Part shown: piece after piece, positions 33,652 to 43,149 of the stretch
Numbering within the stretch: position 1 is the stretch's first letter
How the letters are laid out: each line of letters begins with the position of its first letter
Assembly: GCA_020636275.1 (NCBI GenBank)
Contig: JACJYD010000001.1
Location: 1,750,001-1,814,000 of the forward strand
Source of the DNA: Lewinellaceae bacterium
Lineage (GTDB): Bacteria > Bacteroidota > Bacteroidia > Chitinophagales > Saprospiraceae
DNA length: 64,000 nt
Direction of reading: 5' to 3'
The notes under the pieces: generated by a model
Database searches by the model: none
What the model saw: only the letters and a program-made list of their open reading frames with translations
Told to the model about the DNA's origin: nothing
Made by a program: the position numbers and the translations under genes

Positions 33652-36279
33652 ATGACAGCGCAAGAGATCCGGCAGCGATTTTTAGACTTCTTTGCTTCGA
33701 AACACCACAAGATCGTTCCGTCAGCTCCGATCGTGAGCAAGAACGACCCGACCCTGATGTTCACCAACGCGGGGATGAACCAGTTCAAGGATTTTTTCCT
33801 CGGCAATAAGACGCCCGATGTCCGTCGCGTCGCCGATACCCAGAAGTGCCTTCGCGTTTCCGGCAAACACAACGACCTGGAAGAAGTGGGCCGCGACGGC
33901 TACCACCACACCATGTTCGAAATGCTGGGCAACTGGTCCTTCGGGGATTATTTCAAGGAGGAAGCAATCGGCTGGGCCTGGGAACTGCTCACTAAAGAAT
34001 ACGGCATCGACCCCGGCCGCCTCTACGTATCCATATTTGCCGGCGATGAGGCGGAGAATCTCGCCGTCGACGAGGAAGCCCGGGAAATTTGGAAAAAGTG
34101 GATCCCGGAAGACCGCATTTTACCCTTTTCCAAAAAAGACAACTTCTGGGAAATGGGCGATACCGGACCCTGCGGCCCTTGCTCGGAGATCCACGTCGAT
34201 CTGCGCCCGGAGTCCCAGCGCGCGGAAAAAGACGGCCGGGAACTGGTCAACGCCGACGACCCGCGGGTGGTGGAGATCTGGAACCTGGTCTTTATCCAGT
34301 TCAATCGAAAAGCCGATGGCTCGCTGGAAGAACTGCCGGCCAAACATGTCGACACCGGCATGGGCTTCGAACGCCTCACCATGGCCCTGCAGGGCAAACA
34401 CTCCAACTACGAAACGGATATTTTCCAGCCCTTTATCCGCTTTATCGAGCAAACCAGCGGCAAAACCTACTCCAATAGCTATGCCCCGGATGCCATGACC
34501 GATATCGCCATGCGGGTGGTGTGCGACCATATCCGCGCCGTAGCTTTTGCGATCGCCGACGGGCAATTGCCGTCCAATACCGGCGCCGGCTACGTCATCC
34601 GCCGCATCCTTCGCCGGGCCGTACGCTATTATTATTCGTTCCTGGACATCCGGGAGCCCTTCTTATATCGCCTCATCCCGCTGCTGTCCGACGCTTTCGG
34701 CAAGGTGTTTCCCGAACTGAAAGCCCAATCCAGCCAGGTTGCCAATATCATCCAGGGCGAGGAAACCTCTTTTCTCCACACCCTGGAAAACGGCCTTCGC
34801 CGCATCGACACCCTCGAACCGGTCAATGGAGAGATCCGCGGCGAAGACGCCTTTGAACTGTACGACACCTATGGCTTCCCCATCGACCTGACCCGCCTCA
34901 TCGCCTCCGAGAAAGGCCTGACGATCGACGAGCCCGGCTTCGAAAAGGCCCTTGCCGCACAGAAGGCCCGCTCCCGCGCCGATGCCCAAAAGCAGGTGGG
35001 CGACTGGGTCGTGGTGCGCGAAGGCGAATCCAACCTATTTGTCGGTTATGACCGGCTGGATGTTGAGAAAGCGCACATCCTCAAATACCGCACCGTGCGC
35101 GTCAAGAATGCCGAACAATATCAGGTCGTGCTCGATGTCACCCCATTCTACGCTCAGAGCGGCGGACAGGCGGGCGATACCGGTACCCTGAAGGTCGGCG
35201 ACGACTGGCTCCAGGTGTCCGATACCGTTAAAGAGAACGACCTCATTATCCACATTGTCGACCAGCTACCCGAAAAGCCCGAAGCCCAGGTGCGGGCCAG
35301 CGTGGAGAGGTCGCGCCGCCAGGCGACGGCCCAGAATCACTCGGCCACCCACCTGATGCACGCCGCACTCCATGAGGTGCTCGGCAACCATGCCCTGCAA
35401 AAAGGCCAGGATGTCGACTCGGAACGCCTGCGTTTTGACTTCTCCCATTTTCAGAAGATGACGGAGGAGGAGATCGCCCGCGTGGAAACAATGGTCAACG
35501 AAAAGATCCGCGAGAACATCCAACTCGAAGAGGATCGCAACGTGCCCATCGACGAGGCGCGCGAGTCGGGCGCCATGATGCTCTTCGGTGAAAAATACGG
35601 CGAACAGGTGCGCGTCATTACTTTCGACCGCAACTTCTCGCGCGAGCTTTGCGGCGGCACTCACGTGCCCGCCACCGGGGAGATCGGCCTGTTCAAGATC
35701 CTGTCGGAAGGCGCCGTAGCTGCCGGCATCCGCCGCATCGAGGCCGTGACCGCCGAAAAAGCCCAGGCTTACGTCGACAGCGAATTGGCCGAGCTCAACG
35801 AGATCCGAACCCTGTTTAAGTCGCCGCTTCATCCGGCCAAAAACGTAGCTGGCCTGATCGAGGAGAACAAGGCCCTTCGCAAGGAGATCGAAAAGCTGCT
35901 CGCCGCCCAGGCCGGTTCGCTCAAAGACGACCTCAAGGCAAAGATCGAGTCCGTCGGAGGGACTAACTTCCTCGCCGCCCAGGTGCCGTTAGCCGATTCG
36001 AACGCGCTGAAAAGCCTGGCCTACCAACTGGAAGAAGAGATCGGCAATGCCGTGATCATACTCGGCGCCGTTGTCGGCGACAAGCCCCAGCTTCTCATTG
36101 CCATCAGCAAGTCGCTCACCGAATCCAAAGGCCTCCACGCCGGCAATATGGTCCGCGAACTCGCCAGGCATATCCAGGGCGGCGGCGGCGGACAGCCGTT
36201 CTTCGCTACCGCCGGCGGCAAGGATGTCAGCGGGCTGGAGAAGGCGTTGGCGGCAGCGAAGGGGATGGTGGGTAACTGA
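33652..36279 (+). CDS. alaS: Alanine--tRNA ligase
   Basis: 875 residues, the usual size. The class II synthetase core shows MTAQEIRQRFLDFFASKHHK at the start, then PTLMFTNAGMNQFKDFFLG and GDTGPCGPCSEI. The editing domain has the HxxxH zinc site NHSATHL and CGGTH; SGGQAGDTG lies before it. The C-terminal coiled coil and glycine-rich DHHA1 end (HIQGGGGGQPFFATAGG) are complete. The start at 33652 matches the family; the frame is open for 97 codons upstream but that region is intergenic. Stops of alaS and the convergent M14 gene are two bases apart without a terminator. Confidence 0.97.
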   Translation: MTAQEIRQRFLDFFASKHHKIVPSAPIVSKNDPTLMFTNAGMNQFKDFFLGNKTPDVRRVADTQKCLRVSGKHNDLEEVGRDGYHHTMFEMLGNWSFGDYFKEEAIGWAWELLTKEYGIDPGRLYVSIFAGDEAENLAVDEEAREIWKKWIPEDRILPFSKKDNFWEMGDTGPCGPCSEIHVDLRPESQRAEKDGRELVNADDPRVVEIWNLVFIQFNRKADGSLEELPAKHVDTGMGFERLTMALQGKHSNYETDIFQPFIRFIEQTSGKTYSNSYAPDAMTDIAMRVVCDHIRAVAFAIADGQLPSNTGAGYVIRRILRRAVRYYYSFLDIREPFLYRLIPLLSDAFGKVFPELKAQSSQVANIIQGEETSFLHTLENGLRRIDTLEPVNGEIRGEDAFELYDTYGFPIDLTRLIASEKGLTIDEPGFEKALAAQKARSRADAQKQVGDWVVVREGESNLFVGYDRLDVEKAHILKYRTVRVKNAEQYQVVLDVTPFYAQSGGQAGDTGTLKVGDDWLQVSDTVKENDLIIHIVDQLPEKPEAQVRASVERSRRQATAQNHSATHLMHAALHEVLGNHALQKGQDVDSERLRFDFSHFQKMTEEEIARVETMVNEKIRENIQLEEDRNVPIDEARESGAMMLFGEKYGEQVRVITFDRNFSRELCGGTHVPATGEIGLFKILSEGAVAAGIRRIEAVTAEKAQAYVDSELAELNEIRTLFKSPLHPAKNVAGLIEENKALRKEIEKLLAAQAGSLKDDLKAKIESVGGTNFLAAQVPLADSNALKSLAYQLEEEIGNAVIILGAVVGDKPQLLIAISKSLTESKGLHAGNMVRELARHIQGGGGGQPFFATAGGKDVSGLEKALAAAKGMVGN

Positions 36280-36281
36280 TT

Positions 36282-38849
36282 TTACTCCACCCCCCGACCA
36301 TCAATCACCCCGCTGAAGAACAGGGCATTGGCCATTAGCTTGTTCGTTCCATACCAAAACGCACGGAAGTTGGGATCTTGTGCCATGCAGATCACGCGCC
36401 CGCGGCCCAAGCCACAGACGACGATACCCGCCGATTGCGCCAGATTATTTTGATGCACATCCGACCGGAACCCGCTCAGGGGTTCGCCGGAGGTGTAGAC
36501 GAGGGGCGTGGCGTAGGGGTTGGTAGCCGGTTTGAAAAAGAGCGTATTGTTCCGGAACAGGGGCAACTCGCCGGAGGAAAATCCGTACCCCAGAGGGTGG
36601 GTGCGGTCGAGCCGGCCGGGGAAAATGGCGCCGCGAATGGATCTGGCCCCAAAGTCGTCCTGAAGTTCGGCATAGGGTTTTCGCTCGGCCGTGGAATCGG
36701 GCCCGGGCTCCGGCAGGATCTTCACCTTGGCCAGCTGCTGGTCGACGCCCCATTTGACGGCGTTTTCGAGGAGGAGGAGCGTACCCCCGTTCTGTACCCA
36801 TTGCCGGATCTTTTGAATGGCGTTGCCCGAAAGCCCGTTGTACCGGCCGTCCGGCAAAATGAGGGTATTGTATTTCGACAGATCGAAGCCCCCCAGGTCG
36901 TCGGCGTCGAGCAAACTCAGGAACATGCCGTAACGCTGGTCGAGCAGGTGCCAAACCTCGCCGGCATCGCTGGGAGAGACACCGGAGCCCGTCAGGAGTG
37001 CTGGTTTGGGCGCTTCCAGGTTTCGAAAACTGTTGCTGCCCAGGTCGATGCCCTCAGGGGTCAGACCGGTGCTCATCGCATAAATGTTGGTCCGGCAATC
37101 GCCCGACACCCGTTGTATGTATTCGTGCAATGCAGCTGCGGAAAGGGGTTGATTTTGCACCGGTATCAGGATCGTCCCCCGCTCAAAGGTACGACCCTGC
37201 TGGTCGCTGAAAGGCTCGGTAGCGACCTTGGTATGAAGACCCTTTTGTTGCAACAGATTCAGGGCCTTGGGGGCATAATACTCCGCCCAGGGCATTAAAT
37301 ATGCATAGGAGCTGTACTCCACCCGGTTGGGAGAAAGGAATGGCGGCCCCGTTATCTCCGGGCCTCCGGCAATCTTCTTCCAATCGTTTTTCTCCAAAGC
37401 GGCGTATTCCAATTGAAATGCCAGGGGAAGGGTCCAGGCGGAGATGTCGTAGAAAATACTGTCCTGAAAACTCTTTTCTTCTTCGAAAATGGTGCGGATG
37501 AGGCGGTATTGAGGTTGCTCGAGCGGCACCGCATAGGACGCTCCGGCCTCAAATTTTTTGCCATCCACCTCCACATTTTCCGCTACAGCCTGCACCCGGA
37601 TCCGGTGCCGGAGCAGCAGCTCGACAAATGCGGCCAGGCGGGCCCGGTCGTTTGGATCTGAAAAAATAAAGGCTTTCCGCACGTCGGCCCGGGCTTCCTC
37701 CATGCCGCTCCGGTAGAACTCCCGCTGGTAATCCAGCAGTTCGGCGCGCATTTCCACTGCGGCTTTATAGGTGGAAAGGGCGGTAGTCATCTGGTTGCGG
37801 ATGGCGAAGCTGAAGTGGATGGGTCCGTTGACGGTTTCCCGCAGGTGGCCCTCCATTCCTGCCTGCTCGAAGAGGATGCCGATCCCCCCGTTGAGGTCTG
37901 GGTAGGTCGAGCCTTTTCCGTAGTAGAAGTCGTCGAAATTTTCCTGGGTAAAATAAAGGGACCCAATGGCATCGAGCGCTGCCGCGTGGTAATTTCCCAT
38001 TTCCCGGGTCAGTTCCTGGTTGCGCGCCGGGGTCAGCGGGTTGGTGCGTTCGGGCACGCCGGGCTGGAAGAAGAAGGTACTATTGGGGCCCATCTCGTGG
38101 TGATCGGTCAGAATATTGGGTTTCCAGGCCTGGAACACCCGAAGCCGGGCCTGGCTTTCGGGTTGCTGAGCCGGCAGCCAGTCGCGGTTGAGGTCGAACC
38201 AGTAGTGGTTGGTCCGCCCTCCGGGCCAGGGCTGGTTGAGTTCGCGGCTCTGGGGATCGGCTACCAGGTTCCTGCTCTTGTTGGCATTTACCCAGGAGGC
38301 GAAACGCGTCATGCCGTCGGGGTTGAAGCAAGGGTCGAGCAAAATGACCGTGTTCTTCAATAAGTTCACGACTTCCTCGCTTTGGGATGCCGCCAGGTAG
38401 TACAATGCCAGGGGCGCCGCATTGGCCCCGCTCGGCTCATCGCCATGGATGGTGAATCCCTGGTAAACGACCAGTGGCATCCGGTCGGGGTCGGCCTTTT
38501 TCGAAAGCTGCGGGTCCGACAAGCTCAGGTGTTGCTGGCGGATCTCCTCCAGGCGTTCCTGGTTTTCCGGCGCCGTGATATACAGAACAACCAGGGGCCG
38601 GTCCTCATACGTCCGGCCGATCTCCTCCATTCGCACCCGGTCGGAGCGGCCGGCCACTTCCCGGCAATACATCAACAATTGATCGTGCGTGAGATGCCAT
38701 TTGCCGATCGAAAACCCCAGCACCTGTTCCGGTGTCGGAATAGCCGGATCGTAATCGCCCGCCGGCAAATAGTAGGAGAGGGGGATATTCTGGGCGGTCA
38801 GGAACTCGCCTACAAAACAGAGAAAAAGGACCAGGATCAATTTTTGCAT
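36282..38849 (-). CDS. M14 family zinc carboxypeptidase with C-terminal GATase1-like domain
   Basis: 855 residues from the start at 38849. Signal peptide about 1-19 (LTAQ). The M14 domain (about 35-370) has the metal motif HGDE in GFTIHGDEPSGANAA, NPDGMTRFASWVN with the substrate Asn/Arg pair, HHEMGPN, and the catalytic Glu in GIGILFEQAG. The middle part is beta-rich. The C-terminal third (about 600-850) resembles a GATase1/ThuA-like fold (YNTLILPDGRYNGLSG, VQNGGTLLLLENAV) without a visible catalytic Cys. Secreted or periplasmic peptide degradation is likely; no T9SS domain is seen. Confidence 0.88.
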   Translation of the reverse strand: MQKLILVLFLCFVGEFLTAQNIPLSYYLPAGDYDPAIPTPEQVLGFSIGKWHLTHDQLLMYCREVAGRSDRVRMEEIGRTYEDRPLVVLYITAPENQERLEEIRQQHLSLSDPQLSKKADPDRMPLVVYQGFTIHGDEPSGANAAPLALYYLAASQSEEVVNLLKNTVILLDPCFNPDGMTRFASWVNANKSRNLVADPQSRELNQPWPGGRTNHYWFDLNRDWLPAQQPESQARLRVFQAWKPNILTDHHEMGPNSTFFFQPGVPERTNPLTPARNQELTREMGNYHAAALDAIGSLYFTQENFDDFYYGKGSTYPDLNGGIGILFEQAGMEGHLRETVNGPIHFSFAIRNQMTTALSTYKAAVEMRAELLDYQREFYRSGMEEARADVRKAFIFSDPNDRARLAAFVELLLRHRIRVQAVAENVEVDGKKFEAGASYAVPLEQPQYRLIRTIFEEEKSFQDSIFYDISAWTLPLAFQLEYAALEKNDWKKIAGGPEITGPPFLSPNRVEYSSYAYLMPWAEYYAPKALNLLQQKGLHTKVATEPFSDQQGRTFERGTILIPVQNQPLSAAALHEYIQRVSGDCRTNIYAMSTGLTPEGIDLGSNSFRNLEAPKPALLTGSGVSPSDAGEVWHLLDQRYGMFLSLLDADDLGGFDLSKYNTLILPDGRYNGLSGNAIQKIRQWVQNGGTLLLLENAVKWGVDQQLAKVKILPEPGPDSTAERKPYAELQDDFGARSIRGAIFPGRLDRTHPLGYGFSSGELPLFRNNTLFFKPATNPYATPLVYTSGEPLSGFRSDVHQNNLAQSAGIVVCGLGRGRVICMAQDPNFRAFWYGTNKLMANALFFSGVIDGRGVE

Positions 38850-38917
38850 AAAGCGCGCGTTCAATGAATGTGGATTTGAGTCAACTAGGGGAGGGATTTC
38901 AAATTTCAAGTTACTAT

Positions 38918-38925
38918 TATCTTTG
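38918..38925 (+). promoter_or_regulatory. TAnnTTTG promoter element before the 38955 gene
   Basis: TATCTTTG, an exact -7 match. The predicted +1 falls on the heptamer repeat that follows at 38927. Confidence 0.6.
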
Positions 38926-38926
38926 C

Positions 38927-38947
38927 ACTCTCAACTCTCAACTCTCG
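38927..38947 (+). repeat. Heptanucleotide repeat, 3 units of ACTCTCA
   Basis: Units at 38927-38933, 38934-38940 and 38941-38947 (last base G). It lies in the predicted leader, 7 bases before the ATG. Confidence 0.75.
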
Positions 38948-38954
38948 GTAAAAA

Positions 38955-39266
38955 ATGAACAACGCACTGGTAGGCCTCCTTCTTTTTCTCGTCATCGGCG
39001 CATTTGCGGCCATGTTATTTCTGAATGTCTATTTCAGGGTCAAGGTTCTGAAATCATACCGGACCCTGGTGAAGAACCGCGTTCAATTCGGTGCGGCCCA
39101 TTTGTTCAACAAACAGCGGATGGAAGAGGAGATCCTTCCCCAGTACCCGGAAATGCGGGAAGAGATCCTCACTTTCGCTTCCCATCTGCGCTATTCCATT
39201 CGCATGGCCACGGTATTGATCGCCCTGATCACCCTGTTCGGCGCCATACTGATGTACTTCCGGTAG
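38955..39266 (+). CDS. Small two-TM membrane protein
   Basis: 103 residues with hydrophobic segments at about 5-25 and 83-101 and a soluble charged middle (KNRVQFGAAHLFNKQRMEEE). The middle stretch looks conserved in Bacteroidota small membrane proteins, but the family has no known function. The start at 38955 is the only one that gives the N-terminal helix. The heptamer repeat and TAnnTTTG element upstream support it as a real gene. The next gene starts about 95 bases on. Confidence 0.78.
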   Translation: MNNALVGLLLFLVIGAFAAMLFLNVYFRVKVLKSYRTLVKNRVQFGAAHLFNKQRMEEEILPQYPEMREEILTFASHLRYSIRMATVLIALITLFGAILMYFR

Positions 39267-39362
39267 CGCAATTTGCGTTTTTTTTAAAATTTTTCACCGC
39301 GACATCGGCCCCCTGGTATTCCTGGTTTCGTCGCGTTCGTCGTGGCAAAAAAAACACCCCTT

Positions 39363-40037
39363 ATGACCGCATCAAAGATCCAACGCTTATTTCTCCTTTT
39401 TTTCGCAGTCCAGATCCTCCAGGGTTGTTTTGAGATCCGGGAGGAGGTCGATCTGCGGGCGGACGGTTCGGGGCGCTTCACCTTCACCGTCAATTTGAGC
39501 GAGAGCAAGGCCAAGGTGGCCAGTTATATGCGCCTGGGCACCTTCAACGGACAGGAGGTGCCGACCCCGGCGGACATCGAGGAGGAGATCGGCTTTCTGA
39601 AAAAGACCCTGTCGGCCTGCAAGGGCATTTCCGAAATCCGCACCTATTCCAATTTCCAGGACTACATTTTCTCCATCAGCGGACAGTTCGCCGACGTACA
39701 AAGTCTGAATGCCGCCATGGAGCGGATAGAAGCGACCATGCCTGTTCTTTCGGAACAGGGCGCACAACTGCGCAACTTCGGGGTGGGCACCCATTCGTTT
39801 CGCCGATATTTCGACTATCCGATGGAGTTGATGGATGATAGCAACCTCACCACCCTGGAGCGATATATGCTGCAACAAGCCCGGGTGGTCAGCGTCTACC
39901 GCTTCCAGGAGCCCATCCGCGAGTACTCCAACCCACAGGCTCAGCTCGCTCCCAACCGGCGGGCCATCAAACTGGAAATTACCCTGGGGGCCCTGATGCA
40001 AGGGACCGGCACCATTGCCAACTCGATCGCTTTTTAG
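39363..40037 (+). CDS. Hypothetical lipoprotein
   Basis: 224 residues. Signal peptide with lipobox LQGC (Cys about 22). The mature part starts with EVDLRADGSGRFTFTVNLSESK, a pattern seen in lipoproteins of unknown function that carry 'DUF'-type beta sandwiches. It has no catalytic motif that I recognise. An upstream GTG at 39342 is in frame, but the ATG at 39363 gives the normal signal length. The next gene, another exported protein, begins 61 bases downstream; a TATCTTG element at 40052-40058 suggests that gene has its own promoter. Confidence 0.78.
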   Translation: MTASKIQRLFLLFFAVQILQGCFEIREEVDLRADGSGRFTFTVNLSESKAKVASYMRLGTFNGQEVPTPADIEEEIGFLKKTLSACKGISEIRTYSNFQDYIFSISGQFADVQSLNAAMERIEATMPVLSEQGAQLRNFGVGTHSFRRYFDYPMELMDDSNLTTLERYMLQQARVVSVYRFQEPIREYSNPQAQLAPNRRAIKLEITLGALMQGTGTIANSIAF

Positions 40038-40098
40038 TTCCTGGATATTCGTATCTTGGCTGCGTCCGGCGGATTTTCTCTTTTAAAATATTCGACCC

Positions 40099-42024
40099 AT
40101 GAAAAACCTGCTTTTACCACTGGTACTCCTTTTCAGCAGTACGCTTTTTGCACAGGATATCCGGTCCTATATCCCGGAAGACGCTACCTTTCTGTTTTCC
40201 TGGAATGCCGATCAGATCGGCAGGAAGGTCAACACCCGGCAATTGATGCAGCAGGAATCGATGGACCTCATTTTTCAGGAATTCGTGCAAGGAATGGATT
40301 CGCTCCAGCAGGAAGAATACCACCGCCTGATGACCGATCCGTCGACTTACGGCATTGAAAGTCAGCAACCGATGCATTTTGTAGGGAAAAGGGACGACCG
40401 GGGCACCTTCTATGCCTTCCTGTTCCCGCTGACCAACCCGTCCCTGCTCGAGGATTTTGTCACCCGCCAAATGACGGTTTTTGGAGATTCCACGGTTATC
40501 GAAGATTTTGGCGCCTATAAATTGGTCAACCTGGGGAGCTACCACATCGGCTGGAACAATGAGGTGGGCATCATAGCCGATGGACAGCCGGCAGTCCCGG
40601 CCTTTGATTTCAATATTTACGACGAAGAGCCCACGGACTTCGAATGGAACGAAGAGGAACCGGCTGTCGAACCGGAAGAGATCGAAGAGATCGAAGAGCC
40701 CGGGGAGATCATAGAAGAGCAACCCGAAGAGATCATAGAAGAGCAACCTGAAGAATATTACGATGAAGAGGCTGTGGAGGAGGAATATGACCCCGGCTAT
40801 TGGGAAGAGGAGGAATCGACGGATGTGGTCGCCGAATGGGCGGGCGAGATCCTTTGCCGGTCTTTCGGTCCATCCATTCTATCCAATCCGGATTACCTCC
40901 GCGTTTCGGACGAACCTGCCGATGCCCATTTTTGGATCAGCTACCAGCAATTTATGGCGCTGACGAGCGGAGGCCTGGGCGGGCAGTTTGGAGGAATGTC
41001 GATGATGGGAGCGCCCAATCCCAATAAATTTCTCAAAAGTCTCTACGATGGGGTCTTTATGTCCATGACCTTGCATTTCAACCAGGGCGCTTTGGAGCTG
41101 AAAACCGAAATGCTGGGCCAGGGCCGTATGGTCAAGGTCCTGCAGGATGCTTACGACGCCAAATTCAACCGCAAGATGCTCAAATACATCGATGGGCGCT
41201 ACCTGCTGGGCTACTACTCCGTGCGGATGAACGTGGAGGCCCTGGTCGACGGCTTCAAGGATATTCTGTACGAAGCCATGGCGGAGGTCCCGATGTACGG
41301 GGAGAGCATCAACCGGATGCTGGACGTGGTTGGGATCATCATCGACGAAGATGCCCTGTACGACCTGATCAAAGGCGATATCTTCGTAGGTATGACGGGA
41401 GTGCGGGAATCGGAAACCACAGTGATCACCTACGAATACGATATGGACTTCAATGCCAGCGAAGTGGAAAAGGTGGTCAAGGACCAGTACCCCGAGTTTA
41501 TCGTCATGACCTCTTACGGCAATGAAGAAAACATGCGCAAATTGATCCGTCTGGGTGAATCCTTCAATCTCTTCCTCGACATGGGGTCCTATTACGAGAT
41601 CCCGGGGGGTGAAGGAATGAGTTCCTATCTGGCCCTGCACAACGGCGTGCTGATCTTCACCAACGACGGCGGGCTGATCGAAGACCATTTGAGTTCGGGA
41701 GTAGAAAAGGCGAACCGCCTGTCCAAAATACACCGCAAGAACTTGTGCAAGCACGTTCAGGCCATGTTCTGGGACGTACAGGCCACCTGGGAAGCCCTTC
41801 AACAGACCGACGCCCGTGAAACCGATCAGGACCTGGTCGAAATGATGGAAGGGATAAAAGACCGGGTGGAGACCGTTTCCCTGCTCACCTCCCGGAAAGT
41901 GAAACCCTCCATTCGCGGATCGTTGATGCTGAATCTCACGGATAAAGAATCGAACGCGTTGGAGCAGGTATTGGAATTGGTCAACCAGGTCATTTTGGAG
42001 GCTTCCGGTCTTGCCCGGATCTGA
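40099..42024 (+). CDS. Secreted DUF4836-like protein with acidic repeat
   Basis: 641 residues, signal peptide about 1-19 (LFAQ). The N-terminal IPEDATFLFSWNADQIGRKV resembles DUF4836-like exported proteins of Bacteroidota, whose function is unknown. Residues about 180-250 are strongly acidic (Glu-rich, with IIEEQPEE repeated), encoded by two copies of a 24-base unit at 40705-40752. The C-terminal ~390 residues are again folded and DUF4836-like. A palindromic terminator follows about 60 bases behind the stop. Confidence 0.8.
   Translation: MKNLLLPLVLLFSSTLFAQDIRSYIPEDATFLFSWNADQIGRKVNTRQLMQQESMDLIFQEFVQGMDSLQQEEYHRLMTDPSTYGIESQQPMHFVGKRDDRGTFYAFLFPLTNPSLLEDFVTRQMTVFGDSTVIEDFGAYKLVNLGSYHIGWNNEVGIIADGQPAVPAFDFNIYDEEPTDFEWNEEEPAVEPEEIEEIEEPGEIIEEQPEEIIEEQPEEYYDEEAVEEEYDPGYWEEEESTDVVAEWAGEILCRSFGPSILSNPDYLRVSDEPADAHFWISYQQFMALTSGGLGGQFGGMSMMGAPNPNKFLKSLYDGVFMSMTLHFNQGALELKTEMLGQGRMVKVLQDAYDAKFNRKMLKYIDGRYLLGYYSVRMNVEALVDGFKDILYEAMAEVPMYGESINRMLDVVGIIIDEDALYDLIKGDIFVGMTGVRESETTVITYEYDMDFNASEVEKVVKDQYPEFIVMTSYGNEENMRKLIRLGESFNLFLDMGSYYEIPGGEGMSSYLALHNGVLIFTNDGGLIEDHLSSGVEKANRLSKIHRKNLCKHVQAMFWDVQATWEALQQTDARETDQDLVEMMEGIKDRVETVSLLTSRKVKPSIRGSLMLNLTDKESNALEQVLELVNQVILEASGLARI
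40705..40752 (+). repeat. 24-base in-frame tandem repeat (two units)
   Basis: Units 40705-40728 and 40729-40752 differ by one base and encode an acidic octapeptide repeat (EIIEEQPE) inside the DUF4836-like protein. Confidence 0.85.
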
Positions 42025-42081
42025 GTGCGGAAGCGAATAGGGGCGTTTATGCGTTCTAATTTTGAAAAAACACCGCCCTTC

Positions 42082-42120
42082 AATGGGGACGTCGCCGCCG
42101 AAGGCGGCAGCGTCCCCGTT
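42082..42120. terminator. Palindromic terminator with one mismatch
   Basis: The stem 42085-42099 with 42103-42117 has 15 positions with one mismatch and one G-T pair, loop GAA, flanked by short A/T pairs. It ends the DUF4836-like gene. Confidence 0.75.
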
Positions 42121-42144
42121 CATTGAATACTTAATTTTCACAAA

Positions 42145-43149
42145 ATGCTGAAAATCGGCCTATTAGGAGTTGGTCACCTGGGGAAGATCCACCTCAATTG
42201 CCTGTCGATGATCGATGGCTTGTTTGAAGTAGTGGGCTTTTTCGATCCGGATGACCAACATGCCGAAGAAGCCTCCGGGCGCTTTGGTGTGCCCCGTTTC
42301 ACCGACCTCGACCGCCTGCTCGATGCGGTTGATGCGGTAGACATCGTCACCCCGACCATTTCTCATTTTGAGTTGGCAAAAAAGGTTTTGCTCAGCGGGA
42401 AACACCTTTTTATCGAAAAGCCCGTGACCCACACCGTTGCCGAGGCCGAAACCCTGATCCAGCTTCAGCGCGAAACCGGGCTCGTCGCCCAGGTTGGCCA
42501 CGTGGAGCGGTTCAACCCGGCCGTGCTCTCCCTGAACGGACTATCGGTGCGGCCTATGTTTATCGAAGCCCACCGCCTGTCGCTCTTCAACCCCAGGGGA
42601 ACCGACGTATCGGTCGTGCTCGACCTGATGATCCACGACCTGGATATTGTGCTCAGTATGGTCGATTCGGAAGTAGTGGCCATTCATGCCAGCGGCGTGC
42701 CGGTGGTCAGCGATACGCCCGACATTTGCAACGCCCGCCTCGAATTTGCCAATGGATGTGTAGCTAACCTCACCGCCAGCCGGGTCTCGCTCAAGCAAAT
42801 GCGCAAGGTGCGTCTTTTCCAAAAAGACGCTTACATCAGCCTCGACCTGCTCGACAAGCAGGCACAGGTGGTGCGGTTATTCAGCGATCCGGGTGAATCG
42901 TCCGCCGGTAACGGCCAATTGATGGAGTTGCCCACCCCTAACGGCAAGAAGTGGATCTCCATTGAAATGCCCGCTATCGAACAGGTGAACGCCATAAAAA
43001 TGGAACTGGAATCCTTCGGACAGAGCATCCTCCACCACGCCCCGGCCAAAGTGCCCCTCGAAGACGGCTATGAGGCCCTGAAACTGGCGGACTGGATCAA
43101 CCGCGACCTCCTTTCCCGAAATCATTTACTCGAAAAAGAACGCATGTGA
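42145..43149 (+). CDS. Gfo/Idh/MocA family oxidoreductase
   Basis: 334 residues. The N-terminal Rossmann fold has GLLGVGHLGKIH and the catalytic Lys in FIEKPVTH (about 93). The C-terminal alpha/beta domain holds the HDLDIVLSM stretch. This family uses NAD(P) on sugars, inositols or UDP-sugars; the neighbouring glycosylphosphotransferase suggests a role in sugar metabolism for surface polysaccharide, an inference from context only. A TAnnTTTC element ends 5 bases before the ATG. The stop overlaps the GTG start of the next gene. Confidence 0.92.
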   Translation: MLKIGLLGVGHLGKIHLNCLSMIDGLFEVVGFFDPDDQHAEEASGRFGVPRFTDLDRLLDAVDAVDIVTPTISHFELAKKVLLSGKHLFIEKPVTHTVAEAETLIQLQRETGLVAQVGHVERFNPAVLSLNGLSVRPMFIEAHRLSLFNPRGTDVSVVLDLMIHDLDIVLSMVDSEVVAIHASGVPVVSDTPDICNARLEFANGCVANLTASRVSLKQMRKVRLFQKDAYISLDLLDKQAQVVRLFSDPGESSAGNGQLMELPTPNGKKWISIEMPAIEQVNAIKMELESFGQSILHHAPAKVPLEDGYEALKLADWINRDLLSRNHLLEKERM

